Assembly: GCA_013398275.1 (NCBI GenBank)
Contig: VZSE01005944.1
Location: 731,153-795,152, forward strand
Length of the DNA stretch: 64,000 nucleotides
Source: Promerops cafer
Taxonomy: Eukaryota > Chordata > Aves > Passeriformes > Nectariniidae
Direction: 5' to 3'
Below the pieces are notes generated by a model. That model worked only from the letters and a program-made list of their open reading frames with translations. It had not been told where the DNA came from and did not search any database. Made by a program: the position numbers and the translations under genes. Shown here piece after piece: positions 39,001 through 51,000 of this stretch. Every line of letters starts with the position of its first letter. Position 1 is the first letter of the stretch.

Positions 39001-42000
39001 TTATTGTTAGATTCAGTCAGGCTGTTTAATAGTTTACAGACAGGAATCAGAAACTTGTCTGCAAGTTTTTCATGAATGTAAACAGCACATGGAGATATTT
39101 AATATAATTTTGATACCTGTTCTTTGAGAGAGGCAAGTTATTTGTTTCCAGTCTGAATTTTAAACAATAAATCTTAGTCATTCTTTTTGTCTTTTCACAG
39201 CTCCTATTGCTCATGAGCCATTTTCCACTCTTGCCATGATCTATGAAGACCAGGGTGATATGGAGAAGTCACTACAGTTTGGACTGATTGCAGCTCACTT
39301 AAATCCTAGCAATACTGAGGAGTGGGTTAGACTGGCAGAAATGTCACTGGAGCAGGACAATATTAAACAGGCTGTTTTCTGCTACACAAAAGGTAGTGTA
39401 GCAAACATTTTAATAATTTAAAATTAATGCTAGGTACTAATGGCAGTCATTTTGTTTTCTTCTCCTTTCGAGTTTAATTTGCTTCAGGGTGCTAAGATTC
39501 TGATACCTCTGTCTGGACTTTGGTAAAAGATTAATGAATCTGTAATATGGGATGTCCTTGCAAAAACCTTGTGCATGTCCATTAACACGAATCAAGGACA
39601 TGAACGTGAAATCCACTGTTGCCTTTTCCTAAACTCCTGCTATGCTGCTGCTTCTTCCTGTAGCTCTGAAGTACGACCCGACCAACGTGCGCTACCTGTG
39701 GGAGAGATCCAGCCTGTACGAGCAGCTGGGGGAGCAGAAGATGGCCATGGATGGCTACCGGCGCATCCTGAACCTCCTGGCTCCCTCCGACGGGGAGCGC
39801 TTCATGCAGCTGGCCCGGGACATGGCCAAGTGAGCTGCCATGTAAACACTGGGGTTTGCTTTGCCACGGGAGCCTTGTGGTTAAAGTGGGTAGCTCTCCC
39901 ACAGTAGTTTTCACTTGTGAACTGCTTTCTTGTGGAAAGCTGTTACTGGCCTGCTTCAAAACAGTTTGAGGTCTTTTGATCTTCGTGTTTGGGGAACGTA
40001 CCAAAAAATGCAAGGATGGGTATTATAACAGTATTATTAGTGAAGGTTTCTGGAAGCAGATTAATGTGGGACATGATTGATGCCTAACTCTAGGGGGAGA
40101 CTGTGATGAAAAGTTCAGTAATGTCCTAACAAACAGGGGAGGAAAAAATTGTTAATTATTTTAAATACATAAAAGTTTTCAACAGTTGTAAGGAAAGGAA
40201 AAACACCCCCTTTCTCACCATCTTTTATAACATCCACTTGCTAATGAAAATCTTCGCTAATAAGCAAAAGTAAGAGAAATATGAAAATCCTCTTGCTTTG
40301 GTTCAAAGTATATATTGTCAGTTATGTGAATTACCTGGTATCTCATATCTGTATTTTGTAGGAGTTACTACGAAGCCAATGATGTGACCTCTGCTATTGA
40401 GATAGTGGAAGAGGCCTTTACCAAGCACCAGAGCCTTGTGTCCATGGAGGACGTTAACATTGCAGCTGAACTGTACATCTCCTCCAAGCAGTACGACAAA
40501 GCTCTGGCGGTACGGACAGTTCAGTGCACTTGGGTGTCATTTTCTTTGCCAGCCAGAATGGATGGTTTATGTTTATAATCTATGTTCCTGCAGTGGTAAA
40601 ATGGGGTCCTGCTTCTGTAAAGATAGAGCTCATCGGAAACAGACTGCTTGCTATTAGTTCTGTAGTAATTAGCATTTAAACTAATGGTTGGATTGAATTA
40701 ATTGAGGGCTGGTAGATTTGTACGTTGTTCTAGGTTTATAATTTTGGGATCCTTCCTCTCCTTCTCTATAGTGACCATAATGTCAGTAGCCAGAGAAGAC
40801 GTTCAGGCTGTTTTTGTGAGTAATACCAGCAGAGGTCATTCTTGTGAGTGGAAGGTTAAAGTCATAACACTGAATGCTCTGATGGTTCAGGTGCAGATTG
40901 CTGTGATTTATCTGGCAGACTTGTGTTGCAACTAGTCATTTATGCATTAAGCACTAAGCATACATTCCAGAAAGACAATACATCTTAACTCTAAGGCATC
41001 AGGAATTAGAGAATATTGCTTATCTGGTCCAAATTTGTTAACTCTCATTTTTGAGGCATATTTCCAACGTGATTTGGTCTGGCTTTGAGAGGGAAGATGT
41101 TGGTATTTGGCCATTTGTCATACTTTCCAAGATAGATTGAACAGATACTGTAAGTTGGGACTTCGTCTTGTGAACATTCTTATTTGTTGATATTAAATTA
41201 CTTAGGGGTTTTTTTTCTTTCTTTAGATTTTATTCAGCTCTCTCTGTCAGAGCACAATATCATGAGCCTGCAAACAATTACTCTGATCCTTTTTTGTACT
41301 TCTTCCCTCCTTAAACATCAATCAGTCAATTTTATGTACACAGCATTTAGCTACTGAAATTATTAATACAGTAGAACTGTAGTCACAGAGCCGTTTCCCT
41401 GTTTCTTTTTGAAGGTTCTACTTGGGTAGATGAATGCAGCTTTACCTCTGATAACTTCTATGATGTCTGAAACTGTCATATAGGCTGGTTGCTCCATTTA
41501 TGCTTTAAATCTTTGAAATTATCCAAGTTTCTTTTCTGTTTTAGGTTATTACAGATTTTACAGGAATTGTACTTGAAAAAAAAGCACCAGAAAGGAGTGC
41601 AACTGAGGAGAAAAAGGGTAAGTATCTGTCAAGTGGTTACTGTGACCCTGCTGTTTATGTGATATGACATCTTTACCTTTTCAACTCTTGGGTATATTTT
41701 GCTGCATTGTTGACAGGCTTTTCTCTATTGAAATCTGTGGGTGCTCTTAGTGAGCTCCATGGCATGACCTCAGCCTGCTGTAAGAAGTTACCCTGCTGAC
41801 TCATTGAAGACAAGGACTACTCTCCAGGCAACTGGAGGCCTTTTAAAGTTCTAAACATTCCTCTGAGTGTTTACATCAGACTAGCTATTTCTACCAGATA
41901 AATAATGTCTAAAAAAAAAGATAAAAAGATAAGCTTAGTGGCAACTGTGCTCAAGAATATCAACCTTTGACCTAAAAGTAATGTTCTTTTTACATCCTGC

Positions 42001-45000
42001 CTCTGTTATTAACCATCTAACTGAAATCTAGGCATACTAGCTTGTAATTTAATGAAGTAGGTTGTCTTTGAAAAACCTGCTTTATCAAAGTAATTTCATC
42101 TGAAAATGTTTATTTAGGCTATAGAACAGACACAGCACATCAAGTCCATAAGCAGTCTGTTTTGTGATTGAAGCGGTTGTTTCAGCAGTTTGATCCAACA
42201 GGTATAAGATATTTCTGTTGGCTTTTTGCTCTGATTGACCAGGAAAAAATACAGTTGATTTATGAACAGCTGATGGAGACTTCCAGCAGATAATTTGTAA
42301 GAAACATAACTATAATGAGTCTAGGAATTAGAACACAATGTTTCCTCTTGTGTGCCACTGGTTGAGAGAAAGCTTCTTAAACAGAGCTTGGTTGTCCACC
42401 CTCTGTTGCTTTGTAACTTTTGTAACTTTGATAATTGCTTCCTGCTAGGCTGTCCTTAAAAAACAAAACAATACAACACAAAAAAGCCCCAAACCAAAAT
42501 AAGAGAAACCCAGTCCACTTTTCAGAGTAAGCTGCCAATCAGTTATAGATTCAAAGGCAAGTAACTGTTGGCTTTGCTGGTCCTACTGGTTAATCTGATA
42601 ATCTTTTTAAAAAGATACAGATGCAGCAGTAGAAACTCAAGAAAGCCAGGAGGCAGTGACTGACGACCAGAGTCATCCAGTTGCTGAATCCAGTGCTCCA
42701 GGTAAGTAATTTATTTTTTTAATTTCAGACAAGTCTGTGAACTGATCATATGGTTAGGAACCAGCTTGCAGTCATATAACAGCTGGAGATGTTTAACAGC
42801 ACAGAAACAGGGCTTCATCCAGAAAAGGATTCTTCTGTACTTCTTTCCCTTACTCAGAACTTCCTTCTAACCCAGCCAGACAGCTGTTATTTTGTAAAAA
42901 TGTATCAGTAGGGGAATAGTTACCCTTGTGCTGGGTATTGCAGTGTTCAGAGAAGGATGAATTAGTCTGCTTGTTGTAATTTGCAGTAAGGGATGTAGAT
43001 GTAGGAGGTAAAAGGAAAACCTTAGATTGGAGGTCAGTTTGCCCAGGTTTTAGCAATCACTCTGAATGTCTGGTGTAAACACTGAAGTGAAGGAGTTAAG
43101 GAGATGTTGTGACTGTATGTGAAGGACCTGTGATAATGGAATTTTATTATGTGACCTCTCATTTGCTGGTGTTGTCATGGGTAGCTACTGTGCCTCATGT
43201 TTGCATTCTGATCAGGTTGCATTCAGCTTACCTGTTGTGGGAAGTTCTGTAGTTAATTGTGTTTAACAGTGTGTTCAGGCAGTGCCTAGTACAGAGGACT
43301 TAACTTATCAAGACCGAGAACCTTAATACAGGGCATTTCCTTAAAAAAAAAAAAAAAAAAGGAGAAGAGGGTACAGGTGTAGAAATTGTTAAAGGAAAGC
43401 TTTATTGAGCAAGTAGCTCTTAAGTAGGCAAAGGATCTAAGCACGTGCTGTGGAATCCTGCTGTTGAAGTAGATGCAGACTGACAGCACTTGGTAATTCA
43501 CATGGAATTATTAGTCTCAGAGACAGTAGGAAGACGTTGCTCCAGCTCTTGGAAAAGATAGAGGAGGAGGAAAAGAAGGGCAGACAAACACTTGCTAGAA
43601 CTGATAAGAATATTTTTTCAGTTCCTGAGCACGGCCTGGAGGGGATGTGGTGCTTGAGAAGTGCTTCTTAAAGCCTCTGGGTTGAGAAGGAAATTCTTTA
43701 TCTTGTCACAGCTGTGGAGAAGGTCAGCTGCTGCATACCTGAGGGTGTTCCCATAGACATCACGGTCAAGCTGATGGTGTGCTTGATTCACTTGAACATC
43801 CTGGAGCCACTCAGTGTAAGTGGAAACCAGCTCACAAGTGGGGGACATGTTCTAAGAAATCACAAAAGCAAGTGATTGTTCCTGTTTTCATAGACTGAGG
43901 TGGTTGAGGGAGCTGTGGAGATTCTTTTTGCTTCTCTCCCACTCCAAGAGAGAAACCTCACATGCCTGTAATAGCAGAAATAATATCTTTGCCCTTAGAA
44001 ATTATGCTGGTATAAGTATTACTAAAGCACAGTAAGTCACAGCCTGTGTGCTGTGACAGGCTCAGGACCCTATTGCAAAGTTGTTGAACACTAAGGAACA
44101 CAATTTCACTTTGTTTTAAAGCCATACTAAATCTGAAGACTGTTCTTTCATAAAGGATGCTCGTCACTGATGGACACTTTAACCCACTGGATGTGTGAAA
44201 CATCTACAATAGAAAAATGGGGCTTCTTCAGGAATTCTGAATTTCAGATATTTTATTTTTCTCTTCTAAACTAACATTTAAATAAAGGAAGTATAGTTTA
44301 GAATGCAAATAGAATAAAAATCGTAGGATAAAAATGTAAGCTTCCAATAAGCATGCCTTAAAGGAACGTTCTCATTGATTATTTGTGTTTAAGTGTTTGT
44401 GTGGTTTTTCTTAAAGCCTCTTTTGACTACTCTGGTGGAACAAAATCCAGAAGATATGGGTGACTTGTATTTGGATGTTGCAGAGGCTTTTCTGGATGTT
44501 GGAGAGTACAACTCAGCCTTGCCCCTCCTGAGTTCCCTTGTCTGTTCAGAACGATACAACCTGGCTGTTGTGTGGCTTCGGCACGCAGGTGAGAAGAGGC
44601 AGGACTGCTGAACAGGGGGCACTGAGACATGATAATACAATGCTGAGCATTTCCAGGGACCTTTATCCAAGGTCATGGGAATTTTAGATTGACTGGTTGA
44701 ATGAGAATTGGTATTTGCAGAATGAAGTTCATCATGACAACTCTGTTGAGCATTTTTTTGTTCTTCATATACACTGAAATTTATGTCAGCTAGAAGTACT
44801 TTGCATTCATGTAAGTGAAGCAGCATCTATTCTGCATTTCATCCTGTGTCCACTGCTGATGTTTGAAGTGAAACTGTGGATGCATCAGTGCATGTATCTG
44901 AGTATTTTCACTTAAACATACATGTTTGGGGTGGTTTTGTTAAGAATATATGTTAATTTATTTGCAAACTTTGACATCTTTTTCTGCCACTTAAGTGTCT

Positions 45001-48000
45001 TGTGTTGCTTGTGGTATTTCTAGAGTGCTTGAAGGCTTTGGGACACATGGAGCGTGCTGCAGAGAGCTATGCCAAAGTTGTTGATCTTGCTCCATTGCAT
45101 CTCGATGCAAGAATCTCACTTTCAACACTTCAGCAGCAGCTGGGCCGGCCTGAGAAAGCTCTGGAGGCTCTGGAGCCAATGTATGACCCAGATACACTGG
45201 CTCAGGATGCTAACGCTGCGCAGCAGGTGGGAAAAGTGTTCTGTGCTTCCATTTAGGATGTATTATTCTGCCAAACTGTGCCACTAGTCCAAGATATCTG
45301 CGTAGGACCAGGGCTCAGACTTACCTCCCCATGGGGAGCTTGCAGAGCACAGTGACATACAGCATCAGGGACACATCCTCCTGACTTTATCCCTCACCAT
45401 TCTCTCAGCATTTCCCCAGTCCCATCTGATAATTTCTGTGCAATGCACAAGCTTTTGGCCACTGAGAGCCAGTCATAACTCTACATCAAGTTGATCAGCA
45501 ATTGCTACATGTGAGCTACATGATTTGGCCTCTGTTGATTGTAAGCAGAGGTTCTGAATCCCCTCTCTAGAAGCACCCTCACTATAGGTAAGAGTCATGC
45601 CAGATTTCTCTGAAATTGGAGAATTTGGACCAGTAACTCCTGAGAGCAGTTTAGGGAGAGCTTACCTGCTGCTGCAGATTCTTACAGCTTTCTAGAAGCT
45701 TTTACAATCCTATTAGCACTGTACCAAGTCAAAATTATTTGTTTTATAAACTCACTCTGTGCAAGAGGTTGAATAATAATGTTCACTGTTTTCCAGGAAT
45801 TAAAGCTACTCCTGCATCGCTCCACGCTGTTGTATTCCCAAGGCAAAATGTATGGTTACATTGACACGTTGCTCACAATGCTGGCAATGCTGCTGAAGGT
45901 AAGCCAGTCTCTCCAGCTGCACTGTAAGAAATTGGACAGCTGTGACTAGGGTCAAGACAAACAATAAATGAGCTCAGGAGGAAGGCTAGTGGGCTTTTAT
46001 ATGTAAGTGGTTTCATAATTTTGTTGGATAGTAATCTTGCAGGTAGCTTGCAATACTGGTGTTCCTGCCTGTAGAGTTCAGAATGGAGGACTGTTTGTCT
46101 GTATAATTACTGATACAGTGACTTCAACTCCCTGTGCTCAGTGTGCTTACAACCCACTGAATTCTAAAGCTGCTTGGCTTTTTAACACTCAGCACAGAGC
46201 TTTTTTGAGGTATTAATACTGGCTTCTATTTCAACAATTTTCTTTTTCATTTCTTTCTTTATTATTTTCTTGTGATAAAAGGACAAAATAAGAATTTGTT
46301 TAGCCAGTAAATACAGTGGTGACAAAAATTGATTTTTTGTTTATTTACAAATAAGGAGTGAGTTAAGGGAATATTTAGACTTCCATTTTATCCATCTGCT
46401 CAGCACCTTGACTATTGTATTATACTGGTTGAAGAGCTGACTATCTGAGCTAAACTTCTGAAACTGATAGAGAAAGGCGTTGTTCTTACACTTCTGTGCA
46501 AGGAGTCTTGATTTCAATATACCCAGGGGAAGTCTTTTTAAGTAGCTTGCAGAGTTTGTATCTCGCATTGGCTTAGCCCAGTTTGCACTGGAGCATGAGA
46601 CAATGCAGAGATGATATTCCTGTTGGGAATGTTCTCTCTGATGAATATTCTCTCTGACCTTGCTGTATGCTGGTGTTGCAGATTGTTTTGGGATGCAATG
46701 TGAGCAAAATGGATTTGCCATAAAGCTGCTTTTGTCATAGGATGTTATATTGTAATCTCAAATGCTGCTCTTAAATTTTTTTCTAGGTAGCAATGAGCAG
46801 AGCTCAGGTGTGTTTGATATCTAGTTCCAAATCTGGAGAGAGACACCTCTATCTTATTAAGGTGTCGAGGGATAAAATTTCTGACAATGATGACCAAGAA
46901 ACGGCAAATTGTGATGCAAAAGGTAACAAATCCCAGATTGTTTATTAAAAACAAAGCAACAAGGTGAACTCCATAGTTACAAAAAATTATAAAGATGCTC
47001 CTATTTTGCATGCTAAATCCATGCAGTTCATGTTAACATTGCTTTATTTCTAGGGCAAAGAAGGCAGCAAAACTGAAGATAATATATCTTAAGGGAACAG
47101 TCTCCATGCAGAGAAAAATAGTAAGATTACAGAATAATTCAGATTGAGAAGGGCCTCTAGAGATCTTATGGGCCAACACTGTCCTCAGGGGAAATATCAT
47201 ACATGCAAATCTAGAATGTAATACAAATACATTGTAATAGTAGTGTGATTTTTTTAGCAGGCCCAGGTTTGGTTGAGCCAAACTACATGTTCTTAAGCAG
47301 TGCTTGAAAAATTAGGGAGAGGAACTTCATTGCATTCATGTAGTATGTTTACAGCTTGAACTAGGTGTATTGCTTGCCCTTTGTTCCCATGAGTGTTTTT
47401 TGCTGGGCTTTATGAACTGCCCTTAAACTGAGAAAAAGTAAATACTTCATTTTTGCTGTTAGTGCTGTAACATCTTTGAAAATATCAGTCTGATGTATGC
47501 ATCTATTTTGTAAAAAATTATCTTTCTTGTTCTAATTTTTCTCAACTTTCTGGCTCCAATATTTTTAGCAATTTTTGCTGTTCTCACAAGCGTTCTGACA
47601 AAAGATGACTGGTGGAACCTCCTCCTGAAGGCTATATATGCCTTGTGTGACCTCTCCCGGTACAAGGAGGCAGAGCTACTTGTGGATTCCTCACTGGAAT
47701 ATTACTCATTCTACGAGGATAGACAGAAGCGCAAGGAGCTGGAGTACTTTGGGCTCTCTGCCGCAATTCTGGACAAGAACTTCAGAAAAGCTTACAACTA
47801 TATCAGGTGGGCTACTGAGAAGGCAGAGCCATCTGTGCTGTGATTGCCTTCACTGAGGCTGTAGTCACACTGCTGATGGTACTGCTGAAGTAGGCCAGCT
47901 GATGCTTTCCAGCCTTGGCTAAATGGGAGAAGGCTACTGAAACTGAAGGAGCTTTCCAATAGCCTCAGATTCCTAAAATGCACAATGCAATAGGTTGGTT

Positions 48001-51000
48001 GATTTGACCAGAACCATTGGTTCTTTTTTTCACTCTCATCTTTGCCTCAGTCACTGACTTTCTCTTTGAGTTTCTGTTCTTTGTTATCTTGCCTGAACTG
48101 CTGAGATTTTATTGAAGATACAGTATATACTACATAGTATTTACTAATTTCTTGCACACTTCTCATTCTGTAGAATCATGGTCATGGAAAATGTCAATAA
48201 GCCCCAGCTGTGGAACATCTTCAATCAAGTCACTATGCAGTCTCAGGATGTCCGTCACCATCGCTTTTGTCTGCGCCTGATGCTGAAAAATCCTGACAAT
48301 CACGTGCTGTGTGTCCTCAATGGGCACAATGCCTTCGTGTCTGGCAGTTTCAAGCATGCTCTTGGTAATATCTTTCATGTTCTAATATCAACAAATAGAA
48401 CAAGTGAAAGTTTATATAAAGAGAAAGATTTTTTTTTTAAATCAGAAAATTATAGGTTCACAATGCTAGTTTGGTGCTTAATTATTCTGTACACATATCA
48501 GAGCATTGCTGAAGGGTTTTGCTAATAAAAAATAAGCTTGCCCGTTTCAAGTTTAGCACACATTGCAAATATAACTAACTTGCACAGATAATTGGAGGCT
48601 AATGATGATAATAATGACAGAACCAGCCCAATTTAAACAGAAAATACAGCTGGTTGCATGTTTTAAGCAGGCCTTTGAAGTAAACCTGCTGCTTTCAGTC
48701 AAGTCCTCCAAATGTCACATTTACGTCGCAGCAAGGACCATGTTTGCCTTCTGTGTCTGACCATTTTCTGCTTCCATTTTTACATCTCTGTCTGCATTCT
48801 TCCTTCAGAATCCAGTGGGTGTTGAAAATACACAATTTTCTTCCCTGTTTTTTCCTGTGTATTTTGATGTAGGTATATTAAACTTACTCTTTTCTTAGTT
48901 CACTCTTCTAAGTCAAATATTTTCTTTCTTGCTTGTAACTTCTTAAGAAATGCTTTTCACAACCAACATCTTGATTCATTTATTTGCTTTTAGGTCAGTA
49001 TGTGCAAGCCTTCCGTGCAAACCCAGATGAGCCTTTGTACAGTCTTTGTATTGGCCTGACTTTCATCCACATGGCTTCTCAGAAATACGTGCTGAAAAGG
49101 CATGCTCTTCTAGTGCAGGTGAGGCAGTGTGATTCTTGTTACCCACAGTGTTTCCTGACTTTGTATCTTGCAGATGGTTATGGCTAAAACACACTCTGTT
49201 TAAATAATTTTTCATAATTAAGATGGCATTTCTAAAGAGGGAAGTAGCAAAACATGAGCACAGATGAATGTGCTTTTGAACTATAGTTACACCATCTGAA
49301 TCTCCTCTCCTTATGGGTAAAGGTAGCTTGTTGCTCACCTTAATGTTAACAGCTGCCAGCTGTTTGTGAGAATATTACTAATTTCTTGGTGGTTGTAATC
49401 TGAATTTTCTTTCAGATTTTTTTTTGGTCTGCATTGCTGTAGAGTGGAATCTATGCCACGTGTCCATTGTAGATATGTCTCATAAACTGCATTCTTGAAG
49501 CAAATTTTACAGGCTTGGAAAGTGTTTTTTTTTTTCCCCGTCTTCCTTTTCCCCTTTAAGGTGCCTCTATACATTTTCTTTATAAAGATCTTGTGAGCTC
49601 CAGTTTACCTACCTTCAAATTTTCAGCTTCGTTATTCGCATCTTTTCATCTGCAACATCCAGTTACAAACCATGGACTGAGTAGTCCCAAACAGAATCTT
49701 GAAAGTAATTTCCTCTGCTTTACACCAAGTATTTTCATTAACTTGAAATACCTTTTAATTCCTGTAGCTGCTGAGCTCAGCACAATATGGTGAGGATCCT
49801 GAGCTCTTGTGACTTCTGAAATTGCTGGAAGACTGTAGCTTGCACTGATCTTAAGCTACAGCTCCCCAACTACTGAAACGCAAAACCAGTTATGAGTGTC
49901 CAACTTCAAGACATGTTGAACTTGCAAACTTTGACCTAATTTTAATATTTTTATCCACTTTTTTCTGTAACCAGCCTGCCTTTTTTACAGGGACTGCCCT
50001 GTTCTCCTTTTATAACATTCTTGATCAATGTCCTATTTATGTTACCCCCTGGCAATACAGTTCCCTGCTCTCTCTCTTCTCATTTCCTGCTTACTATACT
50101 CAGTGATTTTACATAATTTCTTGCTGCTATGGTAGTTAATTAGTAATTCAACCACAGTGACCTACTGGTGACCTAAATTATGATCACTAGCTGCTTGTGT
50201 CTGAACTAATTCCTCATACTGGGGGAAGTACCTTCTCTGATTACCATCATGGTCCCTAGAAAGAAGGTCCTCTGTGTACAACGGAATCATCACACTCCAA
50301 AATGGTAACTAAATAAAATGCACAGGACAGGAGGAAAAAGTTGTGTGCTCAATTTCTCTTACAGGGATTCTCCTTCCTTCACCGCTACTTGGACCTGCGT
50401 GGACCATGCCAGGAGTCCTTCTACAACCTAGGCCGTGGCCTGCACCAGCTGGGATTGCTGCACCTGGCAATCCACTATTACCAAAGAGCACTTGAACTTC
50501 CTCCCCTCACCTTAGAGGTACTATAACTCTGTAAGTCATGGACAGAGAATAAAGTCAGGAAAATGTGAAGAATTCCTTAGTCATAGTTAAAGTAGGTACA
50601 TAAAATCTCTGTAGTTGTGCCTCCTTCAATTTCTATTTTAATTCCTTGTCCTTGGAAGCCCAAATCTGATTGTCACCTGGTAATGTATTTAAGCATGGGT
50701 TAAGTTCAAAGATGTATCAATTTTGAAGGATTTACTCATAGGCTGAAGCAGCAGCAAAAAAGGATTGCTAAACAACTTTTCCTGATTAAGTAGCTGACCT
50801 TTCTGTATATTACATGCAATTAATTATAACTGGAAGTTCTGTATACTCACCCATGCTATAAAACAGCATGCTGGAGCAAGATGGACCAGTATTAGGAATG
50901 CCTAATTGCATCTGAGCCATAGTTTAATTCTAATTGATCTGTATTGGATCCTAATTGACATGTCATACATTTACAAGTCTGGTCTGTGGAATGGGTAGGT

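Noticed and set aside
43618..43848. Open frame on the - strand beginning MSPTCELVSTYTEWLQ
   Set aside because: It is the antisense shadow of the well-supported GTF3C3 exon 10 (43712-43815) on the + strand.
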